Part shown: in pieces, positions 13,501 to 22,920 of the stretch
Numbering within the stretch: the stretch's first letter is position 1
Layout: each line of letters starts with the position of its first letter
Assembly (NCBI GenBank): GCA_949775045.1
Contig: OX459098.1
Location: 20,594,375-20,658,374, forward strand
Direction of reading: 5' to 3'
Origin: Metridium senile
Taxonomy: Eukaryota; Cnidaria; Anthozoa; Actiniaria; Metridiidae
Length of the DNA: 64,000 nucleotides
Program-made: the position numbers and the translations under genes
Notes under the pieces: model-generated
Databases searched by the model: none
Told to the model about the DNA's origin: nothing
Seen by the model: the letters and a program-made list of their open reading frames with translations, nothing else

Positions 13501-16500
13501 TTATTGAACTGCTATAGACTGTAAAATTAACAAATTTACGATAATTTCGCGTGGTATGTCCTTCGTCTCGTGGATCCACAACAATTTAGACGATTCGATG
13601 ACGCCAACCGTGGTAAATAAGAGGACATACCACAAGAAGAAAGAAACTATCGTTAATTTGTTTTTTACCACATTAAAAATATGAGCAAAATAGCAACCGT
13701 GGTATGTACTCTTATTTACCACGGCTCTCGACCAATCAGAAAGCGAGAAAATTATCAAATGTGCGAGTAAAAATAAAATTGCACCATTTCAACTACTTCC
13801 TCTGCAAGGCTGAAATATCGTGTCAAGTTGGCAGCAGCGAAGTATTCCTGCACTAATATTTCGCAGTATCAAAGCCGTTTCTTTACGCAATTTTACAAAT
13901 GTTTATCACTATAGAAAATACTAAATGATGTCATTTATTCTGTGCTTCAATGCTTCTCTCAATTGGGTCAGCGGTTGACTGCCAGTTTTGACTGTATTAA
14001 ATATCGCACATTTCATTGACTGAAAAAAAAGTGAGATTTTGATTGATATGTGTAGGTTTATCAAGGACCAAGATGCAAGTACACTATCCGTGGCTTAGAA
14101 TACAACGTCACAGTTCTAGCGCGTGTCATTGCAATGAATACCGCTGGTCAAGGTGAACCAAGTGAAGAAGTATCTTTATCTACACAAAGAGGTAACGAAT
14201 CTGTCAGACTTTACACCTTACCATATTGTATTACCATGGAAACAGACATCATTTTATAAGAAAACAATGACATCATTTTAAAGCATTACCTTACACTTTC
14301 TTATACATTGAATTATAATCACGTGATGTGGCATAACGCCTTTGTAAATCATTATATCAAATATTAATCAGTCTTCCCGACAGACAAATTTGTTTTCGCT
14401 TTTGGGGTTCCTGTCTATCATGTTAAACATTACCAAAAACACAAAATGAGAAAGCGATTAAAATTAGTCATTTGCATAACGTTCACGTCTTAATTTCCAC
14501 AATCTTTTATCAAAATACTAAAACTATTCTTAGTTTAGTACTCACAAGTAATCCTAGAAACAATCTCAGCTTGTATTCCTTTTCCTTGCAGGTGCAATAT
14601 TCAAACTCGATCCAGAAACAATCCATGAAACACTCGCTTTGACGCGTGCAGGGAGGACCGTGCAACAAAACACCACAACACACGCCAATGTATTTGGAGA
14701 CGCGTTACTTGCAGATGGTTGTCACTACTGGAGACTGGAATTACAAAGTTTTAGCTCTGAAAATGGATTTGTAGCCATTGGTAAGCGTAAATCCGTTTGC
14801 ATTTGCAATGTCAGTAGGAAAAGGAACGCGAAACGTCCTTGCTCACTAAACTAACTAACTCTCAACGCGCTCACTAAAACTGAAACTACTGTATACGAGA
14901 TGGTCATGCAGTGCAGACGCGTACTATTTGTGGCGCGAAACACTAAATTGGGTTTCTTTGTTGAATTAACCAATCAAATTAGTAGAACTGAGAACGCTTT
15001 TTGAGTGATCACGAGCACCAGATGTGATGGGAAACGCTCAACTGACTTTACTTCGAAATTAACCAATCAAATTACTCAGAAATGGCGCGAAAACGTTCAA
15101 CTATGTATAGGTCGTATACGCGACTGAACCGGCCATTTGTGGGGATACATTTATCAATATCACTTTATTAATTTATTATTAAGACAATTCATTGATGGTT
15201 GTCTATTAACACAGGCGTAGCCCGAAAACCCATCCAAGGAATCATACTTGGTAATGATGACAACTCGTTTGCGCTTCAAGTCTTCGCAGGGACATCGGTT
15301 CGAACAGAACACTCAAAGAACAAGATCCAAATCAAAAGAAAAGCAGCCGATATCAACGGCAGCAGTTTTGGTGTCCTTCTAGATCTCAACAAAGAAATCT
15401 TAAATGTTTATCTCGATGGGGAACTCCAGATACGGAACAAGAATTCAAAGGGACCAAGTTTTAAGGGCCTTTCTGGGATGTTCTGTGCGGGACTGTGTCT
15501 ATATGGGTCCAACGTAAAGATGAGCCTGATGACCGGTATTGAAACACCTCCAGCTCCAGGTCTGTATCACGTGTTTGGAATATGTATTATATTACTCATA
15601 AAACGAGAAAATAAAACAGTCTTCTTTCATTCCGAACTAAGCATTTTGTTTTTAAACATTTTATTATGAAATTAAAGACGACAAGATTTGTAGTTTTACT
15701 AAACGAGAAAATAAAACAGTCTTCTTCCATTCCGAACTAAGCATTTTGTTTTTAAACATTTTATTATGAAATTAAAGACGACAAGATTTGTAGTTTTATT
15801 ATCATCTATAAACTGTCATTCATTCCATGTTATTTTATCTGATACTGATGCAGTCCATGTCCAACAGACCCACCGACATTCAACAAGGCTGTTACTAAAG
15901 TAAACAATACCACAATCAAGATAGGATGGCACTCCCCTCAATCCAAGTGTCCCATCGACTATTACGTGCTTGAAGTAGATGCTGTCAAAGCTAGTGAGTT
16001 TTCGTCCAAGAAGAAAAAAGATCGCAAGTTTAAACGTGTTTACGAGGGACCATTACGAGAACACACCATGTACAGTGTGTCGTACGATATCAAGGTTATC
16101 GCACGATTATTTGGGGTGAATATGGCTGGAGAGGGGAATGTTAGTGATGAGATGGTACTCTCTACTCCAAAGGGTATGTATTGTAGTTTTGTATTTGAAA
16201 AGAGTTGGAAGGACAAAGTGCCTAGTGAATGGATGGGTTAATGGAAGAGTGGATGAATAAATGGATGGAAAGATAAATGAATGGATGAGAAAATAAATGG
16301 ATGAATAATATTTATTTACCTATAAAGAATTTACTTATAAAGAGCAAGATATGGATGGATGGATTAATGGAAAAATGGATGAATAAATGGATGGAAAGAG
16401 AAATGAATGGATGAGAAAATAAATGAATGAATATTATTATATGACCGTGTATCTTGGAGTCTGGACACTAGTAAATTGAGCAATCTGATTGGTTGAATTC

Positions 16501-18208
16501 GATTTCGCTCCGGTCTAGATTTTCCTAGGTAGACCGGTCCGAAAGTGATATTGATATTTGAAAAAATTGAAAAATCTTCTTAGGTAATTGTCTATTACGA
16601 TAATTTTAGCAAACAAAAATAGCAGGAGAAACGTTTGTACGATCCTGAATTGACCAAAACATTGACAGAATGCAATAAAATAAACAAAAACCCACTGAGA
16701 GAGAAAATCAAAGGCTATACTTGGCGAGCATTGGTTGTTTTTACATACATTTTAACAAGCAAAAGTTGAGAAAATCAAATCAAATTGCAAAAACTCACGA
16801 GAGAATACACAAAAGGATTTTATTTTATTCTAAAGAATATAAAGCTCGTTCACATACCTCAATAATAGTTGAAAAGTGTACTTTTAGTTTTTGTCTTTTC
16901 TTGTAAACAACACGGCGTTGAGTTGAGCTTTCTTTTGTTGAGAAATATCGTTGCTTTTCAGTTACTTTTAAAAAGCTGTAAAATTCACGATAAGTTTGTC
17001 TACAAAGTCAACAACGTTTTTTGAAGTCAGGAAGTGTTCTTGTCTTTCTTTCTCTGCATAAAAAGGTTCAAAAATCTTGAAAAAGGCCGTTTTTCTCGAT
17101 TCAAAGTTCTCTCAGCGATCATCATGCTTTCATCTTCTTCATTCTTGAAAGTACGACACAGACAAATTAATTCCTTCAACAGTTGACGGTGATTTCGCTT
17201 AAAGTTCTTATTAATATTTATCGAAAAAAAGCTTTCGTATAGGCTTTTTTTCTCGGTGCAAATGTCCACATGACCGACGAATTTCAACTCGCTTCGACAT
17301 TCATCGTGGTTCACTTGTCAGCTAAAATCAGCTAAAATCCTCACGTAAAACTTGTTTTTTGTTTCTTGACTCTCTTTGATGTAGAGGTATAAACAAAAGC
17401 CTTTGTCTTTGATGAAGAAAGCTGCAGTAATTTTAATATTTTTGCCTTAAAACTACTGTAAGTTTGTAAAAGTAGACGTCACTGAATGAAAACCGGTTTC
17501 TGACAACCCGCTCTTTTTCAGTAAACTACTGGGAAGCCATTTGAAAGCAACGTACGCGCGTCGTAAAATATTAAAAAAATTATTACTTTTTTATCGAAAA
17601 TAATTGTTGTCATATAATAAAACCCTTATTAACCGAGCTTGCTCGGTCTGTACGGGAGAATCTTGACTTCGGTCGGGGTACAGACCTCGCTGCGCTCGGT
17701 CTGTACTTTCCGACCTCAGTCAAGATTCTCCCGTACAGACCTCGCGCTCGGTTAATAAGACCTAAATATTTATTTACCTATAAAGAATTTACTTATAAAG
17801 AGCAAGATATGGATGGATGGATTAATGGATGAATAAATGGATGGAAAGAGAAATGAATGGATGAGAAAATAAATGGATGAATATTTATTTACCTATAAAG
17901 AATTTAATTATAAAAAGCAAGATATGAATTTTCAGCCGGGATAAATTAATATCTAGATAAATATGTAAATAAATAGATAAATAAATTAGATAAATAAATA
18001 AATAAATAAATAAAATAAATAAATATACCAGGATGCATGATTCTACACTGTCGGTAAAGTGCTTGATTCATTAACATGCATGAGGAGCGTTATAAATAGA
18101 TATAGATAGATAAGTAGATAAATAAATAAACACATGAATAAATAAATATACATATAAATAAATAAATCTAAAATGAATACATAAGTAAATAAATAAATAA
18201 TGAATAAG

Positions 18209-18256
<48 letters not shown>

Positions 18257-18259
18257 AAG

Positions 18260-18295
<36 letters not shown>

Positions 18296-18389
18296 AAGTA
18301 AATAAATAAATAAATAAGTAAATAAATAAATAAATAATTAAATAAATAAATAAATAAATAAATAAAAAATAAATAAATAAATGAATGAA

Positions 18390-18428
<39 letters not shown>

Positions 18429-18493
18429 GTAAATAAATAAATAATGAATAAGTGAATAAAAAAAGGTAATAAATAAGTAAATAGGTAAATAAG

Positions 18494-18528
<35 letters not shown>

Positions 18529-21009
18529 GTGAATCAATAAATATTAAGATGGATGAATGGATGGATTAACAGCTAAATGATTGAATGATTTCATGGGGAG
18601 TGATTGAATGAATGAATGACTCAATAAATTATGAATAATGATGTAGATATCTACTAATATTATTACACTGTTCTTTCATTTAAGGTCTATACTTCAACTG
18701 GGACCCTTCTACAGCCAACCATGATCTTGACATCACAAACAATAATCTGACAGTATCAATCAAGAGTCCCATGTATGCCTTCATCCTGGGCAACATCAAA
18801 CTATCAACCGGCTGTCACTACTGGAGAGTACATGTAGATGTGTTTAACAGTCCTAACCAACTATCTATTATAGGTAGAGTACACTGCTTTAACCCCTTGA
18901 ATACGACCACTATCTATCTTACAAATAGAACCCCTTGACACTGACCATAGGCTGTAATTACTGGAGAGTATGTGTAGATGTATTTAACAGTCCTTATCAA
19001 CTATCTATTATAGGTAGAGTACACATCTTAAACCCCTTGAATACAACCACTATCTATCTTACAAATAGAACCCTTCGACATTGACCATGGGCTGTAACTA
19101 CTGGAGAGTACTTTAACAACTGTCCCCAATTGCCTACTTAATAAATGTTTAAACACCTACAAGTATTAAGGTTACTATTAGAGCAGTAAGAGTTGTTCTC
19201 ATTACCTGGTGAAACAAAGTGTATTAGTTAAAGCATCAAAATGGAAATAAGGTGCATTAAAGAGAAATACACTAAATTGTGTTTAACAGGTTTAAAAAAT
19301 GACTCTGTTACTTTATAGGAGTCGGTATAGCTCGTGGTATCATTGATGATCCTATTCTTGGAGAAGACACACATTCTTATGCTGTACAATTCAATGAACA
19401 CCAAACTACGACGTGTATCAATACTAAGAACAGAGTACAAGTCAAGAAAACATCCCAGGAGATGTCTAACAGTAATGTTGGGGTTCTACTAAATCTTGAT
19501 CAAAGACTGCTCAACATTTACTTCAATGGTAATGAACATAATAATTTTATACAAACTGTATTCTTGAAAAGGTTTATGTCTGTGGAAACCAATAGCTGAT
19601 TCAAATTAACCTTTTATAAATTCATTTAGTTATGTACTTATTCTATTCTGAGAAATAAATAATTTTTTATAATTCATGAAATAAAATACAAATGCTACTT
19701 TGCAATAGTTCTTATTTAGTGACTATTAGTTACTATCAAAGACAAGTAAAGTTTTAATGAGATATTGTTTCCTTTTGTATTTGATGTTTCTGGTTGAGTG
19801 ATACTGACTTAATAGTCACTAAATAGAAACTATTAGTTAGTAACTATTTTGTATATATTTCATGGTTTAAGTATTTGCTCTAACATTTATTTTCCATTAA
19901 GAGTGAAGTCATTTAACCCGTGAAATAGACATTAGACTAATACACCTTAGCAGTCTCTAATTCCATTGTTTTCTTTTGTGTCTATTTGACTATTACACCT
20001 TGACTATTTAATTTTGTTTCACAGGTTAAATGTCTTCACTCTATTTTTTGCTATTGATTTGCTTGTATATCTATTTGTTGAGGTGTATTTGTTTGTTTAT
20101 ACAGCCGATCTCGAAAAGGTTGTCCACCTGAAAAGAAATATATACTAAAAGAAATATCATGTGACTCATTATATATTCACTTTCCGCGAGTGTAGAAAGT
20201 CGGATACTTCACCTTACTGAGTCACGTGATATTTCTTTTAGTATATATGTTGTTACTTACGTATCTATTGTTTGACTCTATATGTTAATCTGTGACAAAT
20301 TTGTTAATCATTAAGAAACTTAATCCTCTATATCGCTTATGCAACAACACGTTTTTGAACTACGCTACTTCATCGACCCTCGCTACATATCTATATCTAT
20401 ATTTACGATAATCTACAAATCTATCTACGTACACCAAAGTAAGTGATTTTTAACTTGATTACGAACGTTTTTTGATATGATTACATTATCGTTGTACCAA
20501 ATACAGTACGTTATAAGACGTTGTGATTTATGTAAGCAATTAGTACAAACTAGCGTATATATTCATTAACTACGTATCATTGACGTATTATTGTACTTTC
20601 TACAGTCTTAGATTTATTGTATCTTGAATCGTAATTAAGTTAGCTTTTTCTATTATCATTATTTCAGTTCGAACCAGTAACAGTACCAGTAAGAATATCA
20701 GCAATCGCAATAAATCAATCTACTGTGTTCGAAAAGTGTACCGTCATCTATTGTTCCACCAACCCTGTAGTTGTAGACTACATATGTCTTTTCATGTAAA
20801 CAACTTTTTTCAGATCTGCTGTATATGTTTGAATTATTCATTCATTTATTCTTATTTTAACTATAGGTAAACTTTTGACTGACAATTCCAGACCATCAGG
20901 ACCAACATTTACAGGAATCACTGGTGATTTCTACCCAGCGCTGAGTCTATACGGAACAAACGTTAAATTAACAGTACACACTGGAGAATCATTTGAGCCA
21001 CAAGCTTGA
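2029..21009 (+). CDS. TRIM-type E3 ubiquitin ligase (MID1/COS class) with three FN3-SPRY modules
   Basis: Eighteen exons join in frame to 1218 residues: 2029-2183, 2612-2766, 4551-4891, 5647-5742, 6317-6550, 7253-7275, 9767-9900, 10243-10539, 11337-11570, 12382-12693, 13291-13448, 14056-14191, 14592-14780, 15215-15559, 15868-16173, 18685-18873, 19319-19528, 20867-21009. All borders are GT-AG and all phases match. The RING (C3HC4, starting CPICLELF, closing CPSC) occupies about residues 7-70. B-box 1 and B-box 2 (CPEH...HKQHRV) lie in 110-210, the coiled coil in 218-327 and a COS box in 328-379. FN3-SPRY pairs follow at 380-660, 661-936 and 937-1218. Class C-I TRIMs (MID1, TRIM9, TRIM36, TRIM46) bind microtubules and ubiquitinate partners, with one FN3-SPRY pair. 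ATG 2029 is the first in-frame start just before the RING. Ligase function is inferred from domains; orthology within C-I is unresolved. Confidence 0.9.
2157..2416 (+). repeat. Tandem duplication of exon 1 end plus donor and intron (TRIM gene)
   Basis: A block of about 125 bp starting TTGGGTTGACTGGGCAG occurs at 2157-2280 and again at 2292-2416. Each copy contains the last coding bases and a splice donor (AGGTAA). Confidence 0.92.
2815..3200 (+). repeat. About 125-bp tandem repeat, three copies
   Basis: Copies beginning near 2820, 2951 and 3080 share TTGGYTGTACGTGTTTGTGTT and TTGTTGCTGTGGTARATGATGA blocks. The array is in intron 2 of the TRIM gene. Confidence 0.9.
3276..3491. mobile_element. 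Palindromic MITE, copy 2
   Basis: It is homologous to 1606-1822 along its whole length, with the same terminal inverted repeats, and lies in intron 2 of the TRIM gene. Two copies with shared ends support a mobile unit rather than a chance palindrome. Confidence 0.85.
4350..4540. repeat. (ATT)n and (ATTATC)n microsatellites
   Basis: A TTA tract at about 4358-4405 is followed by a long CATTAT tract to about 4540, ending 10 bp before the acceptor of TRIM exon 3. Long poly-Ile, poly-Asn-Asp and Ser-Leu frames here are artefacts. Confidence 0.97.
4980..5181. mobile_element. MITE-like element with GAGYCCCTCCCAG ends
   Basis: The start GAGCCCCTCCCAG is matched in inverse orientation by CTGGGAGGGACTC at the end. 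The interior (repeated TGTTCCC) has no open frame. It lies in TRIM intron 3. Confidence 0.65.
5365..5630 (+). mobile_element. tRNA-derived SINE with (TTTCC)n tail
   Basis: The head at 5370-5443 resembles a tRNA, with an A-box-like TGGCACAATTGGTTAGTGC and a B-box-like GAGTTCGATTCCC (RNA polymerase III internal promoter). A body of about 110 bp and a TTTCC-repeat tail follow at 5565-5628. It lies in TRIM intron 3. The preceding 5185-5290 looks like the 3' part of another SINE copy. Confidence 0.85.
5959..5993 (-). ncRNA. Hammerhead-ribozyme-like core, minus strand
   Basis: Read on the minus strand the segment is CTGATGA, then a hairpin with perfect 6-bp stem GACTGC/GCAGTC, then GAAACGTC. These are the two conserved strands of a hammerhead core in the right order around stem II. 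Stem III would be only ACGT with no loop, so a single copy may not fold; activity is not shown. Confidence 0.5.
6600..7015. mobile_element. MITE interrupted by a nested dispersed repeat
   Basis: The outer parts (6605-6695 and 6945-7012) match the two halves of uninterrupted copies near 35665-35818 and 44945-45088 (GCCAACCAACCATTGTTATT...GGCAAATTAGCAT...CACTAGTAAACAC). The inner part 6700-6940 belongs to a second family (GCTCGAAACG...TTACTCGCTAGTTT) with copies at 29310, 41539 and 61090. The inner unit holds a partial self-duplication. Confidence 0.8.
7045..7066. repeat. (ACGT)n short array
   Basis: Five to six self-complementary ACGT tetramers in intron 6 of the TRIM gene. Confidence 0.85.
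7253..7275 (+). other. 23-nt microexon of the TRIM gene
   Basis: It lies between CCTAG and GTATG and encodes TSSALKT plus the first two bases of an Arg codon. Skipping it would put exon 7 in a frame that stops after eight codons; with it, the protein reads FLQTSSALKTRMSLM, matching the start of the COS box in MID1-type TRIMs. Confidence 0.88.
7980..8170. mobile_element. MITE-like palindrome, CTACTATGGAAATCA ends
   Basis: The terminal inverted repeat of about 20 bp (CTACTATGAAAATCACTAGA against its complement at 8150-8170) and further inner complementarity around ATTTGGCC and the GTACCACATG/CATGGTAC blocks define the element. It sits in TRIM intron 6. Confidence 0.75.
8398..9031. mobile_element. 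Tc1/mariner-pogo-like non-autonomous element
   Basis: Terminal inverted repeat TACAGTCGAAGCTCCATTA at 8398 and TAATGGAGCTTCGACTGTA at 9031, with TA at both outer ends. Inner copies of GTCCGCTTA/TAAGCGAAC blocks extend the complementarity. TACAGTCGA-type ends are typical of pogo/Tigger-related elements. No transposase frame remains in the 634 bp. Confidence 0.88.
9052..9116 (+). mobile_element. tRNA-like SINE remnant
   Basis: GTGCTGGCTACGAGTGAGCC followed by a B-box-like GAGTTCGAGCCCC at ordinary tRNA spacing, adjacent to the pogo-like element. Short and without a clear tail. Confidence 0.45.
9259..9635. mobile_element. MITE with TTAA-flanked 27-bp inverted repeats
   Basis: TTAAGGTGGCTCGACCCAAT at the left is mirrored by ATTGGGTCGAGCCACCTTAA at the right. 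TTAA at both borders fits the target duplication of piggyBac-type elements. The interior (about 320 bp) is not conserved coding sequence. It lies in TRIM intron 6. Confidence 0.85.
10570..10606. repeat. Poly-G tract
   Basis: About 35 G residues just after TRIM exon 8; other long G tracts are at 36488-36675, 62640-62657 and 63260-63275. Confidence 0.95.
12045..12225. mobile_element. Inverted-repeat element in TRIM intron 9
   Basis: CTCTTTACTTCC and CCCATTTCAGAYCACGT on the left are mirrored by ACGTGATCTGAAATGGG and GGAAGGTAAAGAG on the right. Confidence 0.7.
12722..13105. mobile_element. MITE (AGTCCCC...GCGCCATCTTGAAA) inside a duplicated intron block
   Basis: The element at 12813-13007 has inverted ends (CGCCATCTTGAAAGGTAG and CTACCTTTCAAGATGGCG). 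A divergent copy is at 32612-32945. The flanks 12722-12808 and 13022-13105 are direct duplicates of each other (TTATCCRTGTCCTAATCA, CCTTAATGTTAAARACATTT), so a tandem duplication brackets the element. Confidence 0.8.
13291..15559 (+). other. FN3-SPRY module 2 of the TRIM gene (exons 11-14)
   Basis: The FN3 (ISLAWTPPENCNVDSYLLEA) is split by a phase-0 intron absent from the other two FN3 units. The SPRY carries DGCHYWRLEL and LDGELQIRN. Outer borders are again phase 1. Confidence 0.9.
13535..13750. repeat. Inverted repeat block with GTGGTAAATAAGAG motifs
   Basis: TGGTATGTCC, CCGTGGTAAATAAGAGGACATACCAC and GTGGTATGTACTCTTATTTACCACGG form complementary arms within TRIM intron 11. Probably a decayed MITE. 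Confidence 0.6.
15601..15798 (+). repeat. 99-bp tandem duplication
   Basis: Two nearly identical copies (15601-15699 and 15700-15798) directly after SPRY module 2, starting AAACGAGAAAATAAAACAG. Confidence 0.95.
16230..18560. repeat. Repeat-rich intron 15 of the TRIM gene
   Basis: It contains TGGATGAATAAA-type short repeats at 16230-16440 and a block of about 120 bp near 16308-16428 that recurs at 17764-17885. Between them, at 17632-17760, lies a palindrome with CTTATTAACCGAGC ends and internal CTCGGTCTGTAC copies. A long AAAT/AAGT microsatellite follows at 17950-18530. No exon is visible in the 2.5 kb. Confidence 0.85.
18807..19115 (+). repeat. About 140-bp tandem duplication of SPRY exon 16 end and donor
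   Basis: The end of exon 16 with its donor (CTATCTATTATAGGTAGAGT) and the following intron recurs at about 18946-19086, and a truncated third copy lies at 19087-19115. Copy 2 has CATAG in front, so it could act as an in-phase pseudo-exon. Confidence 0.92.
19900..20042. mobile_element. 143-bp MITE, copy 1 (AGAGTGAAGTCATTTAACC)
   Basis: A 26-bp terminal inverted repeat (AGAGTGAAGTCATTTAACC and GGTTAAATGTCTTCACTCT at the ends). An almost identical copy is at 21086-21228. Confidence 0.93.
20130..20250. mobile_element. Palindromic MITE with about 30-bp arms
   Basis: ATATATACTAAAAGAAATAT...TGACTCA is mirrored by TGAGTCA...ATATTTCTTTTAGTATATAT, around a short AT-rich centre. Confidence 0.82.
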
Positions 21010-21085
21010 GAAACATACACCACACACCCAGACCATTGTATTCACACCATCACCAAAACCCTGGGACTAACATGGGTATCTTAAT

Positions 21086-21228
21086 AGAGTGAAGTCATTT
21101 AACCCGTGAAATAGATATTAGACTAATACACATTAGCAGTCTATAATTCCATTGTTTTCTTTTGTGTCTATTTGACTATTACACCTTGACTATTTAATTT
21201 TGTTTCACAGGTTAAATGTCTTCACTCT
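21086..21228. mobile_element. 143-bp MITE, copy 2
   Basis: Same length, ends and interior as 19900-20042, placed 77 bp beyond the stop codon of the TRIM gene. It may be part of the 3' UTR. Confidence 0.93.
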
Positions 21229-21298
21229 TTACAGAATGCCACTTGACTAAAGGACACTCTAAAATGAACAGTAGCTTTGAACTTATGGAATACTCCAC

Positions 21299-21534
21299 TT
21301 AGGGACGGTCCATTAGATATTTGAGGGGGCGGGGGAGATCTAGTTGGTGCAATATTTTTTTTTTCGGCAGCAGCCTTGTGCAGGAAATTTTTTTTGTAAA
21401 AATGCAAAGACTTCTGTGGCGATTTGGGCATGCACAAATTTTTTTTTGGCCCTTTGGGCTGTGCAGAAACTTTTTTTCCAAAATCTTCCAACCCCCCCCC
21501 CCCCCCCCCTCAAATATCTAATGGTCTGTCCCTT
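21299..21534. mobile_element. MITE with AGGGACGGTCCATTAGATAT ends
   Basis: The left end AGGGACGGTCCATTAGATAT continues with TTGAGG and is mirrored by CCTCAAATATCTAATGGTCT and GTCCCT on the right. The interior is poly-G/poly-C and T-rich, which creates overlapping spurious frames on both strands. Confidence 0.88.
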
Positions 21535-22920
21535 AGATACAAACACATGTTGATAAAAGATAACAATCTTTTTATTTAAAACCAATTAATACAAATGTGA
21601 AAATTTACAATGTCAGCATTTGGCAGATAATAGAAAAATAATTGAAATTTCACATGAAAAGAAAAAACCCCATTATGAATGAAATTGATGACCTATAATG
21701 AACATGTGTAAATTATTACATAATAGGTTTACGGGTTGTGGTTTTGATAACATGACCAATGCTTGCACTTTGGGCTTTGATATCAAGCCATTATGCTATT
21801 GAGAATTTTTACCTGAAAAGCAATAAAAATACTTGTTAGACAAAAGAAAATATTTTAAATATTTCAAATATTAGTCATTACGGGCAACAAATAGTCATGT
21901 TATAAAGTTGGGCTCGAAGCAGCATGGGCTCGAAGTGTGAGTCATCATGAAGACATGTGACTCTCATGCCGGCCATTTTGGGGTGTGCACACAAAAGACG
22001 CCTAAGCTTTTAATTCGCCTTAGTTTGCTACTATCTTTACAATCTGAGCTGGTCTTAACCACCCGTCCTTTTATCGTTAACTTGGCTCGCATTTCTGAGC
22101 GAATCAACAGGTTTCTATAACGAATGAATCAGCTTATCAAACAAAGGCATCTATGGAGTCAAAATTTCGTTATAATTTCTTACCTTTTAAGTCCTGAATT
22201 CCACTTTAAAGTTTGAATGACGGCTAAAGTAGATTTAAAGGATAAAAAGACGCATTAGTATCGAAGGGAAGTAAAGTAAAGCCACAGATTCTTGTGGTAG
22301 CAATGCCACGTGTTCAGAAAGCAGTAATCTCAACATGTTTTCTTTCTGCCCCGAAAGATGGTTGAATAAAAGCAAATATCATCATTACCACGCTAAATTG
22401 AACAAGTAATTACTTAAGTTTAAGTTTCTGTACCTTAGCGAGACCAAGGTGGTCATTCTCCCGTAAAATCCCTCAAAAATTAGAGCAGAAATTTCCAGTG
22501 CGCGCTCGCTAAACCGCCTGAATGGCCTGAATGAATTTGATTAGCATGATATTGAGGCATGTAATTTGAGCGGGGTGTCTTAATCGACGCAGGGGAGGTG
22601 ACACAGATGTTTTAGAAAATAGATAAATCTACTAAAAATACATCCAAAAATACCAAACTACGATAAAAGTAAAGGTTTAAAAATAGTTTTTCTTTACACT
22701 GTGATAGTTAAAGAGTTTTTTGTTTATGAAAAGAATAGTTTTGAAGTTTTAACAATTTCAACACATGCACTACTCCCACGGGCTTTTGAATAAAAAGCGC
22801 GGTTCCCTACGTCATCAGGCCGAGGCTTTAAACAATACGCGCGGGAAAATCAATGCAGAGCAGACACAAAGGCCCCTAAAATACCAACCAAACAAAGAAG
22901 CCAGTACCAGTTTTATACTG
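21535..22920. other. Intergenic region upstream of the F-box gene
   Basis: No exon with conserved protein sequence is visible. The region is AT-rich with no clear repeat array. The frame of the downstream gene is open from 22765, but the upstream part encodes no recognisable sequence. Confidence 0.6.

Larger units (their letters stand above)
15868..21009 (+). other. FN3-SPRY module 3 of the TRIM gene (exons 15-18)
   Basis: The FN3 sits in one exon (IKIGWHSPQSKCPIDYYVLE). The SPRY (TGCHYWRVHVD) has an extra phase-1 intron before KLLTDNSRPSGPTF and ends with the stop TGA at 21007. The acceptor at 15867 was chosen over the AG at 15853 because only it keeps the frame. Confidence 0.88.

Noticed and set aside
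18043..18501. Long hydrophobic Ile-Tyr-Leu-Phe frames on the minus strand
   Set aside because: They derive entirely from an AAAT microsatellite within a TRIM intron.
21222..21585. Overlapping frames on both strands downstream of the TRIM gene
   Set aside because: They lie in a MITE with poly-C and T-rich interior; no conserved protein sequence.
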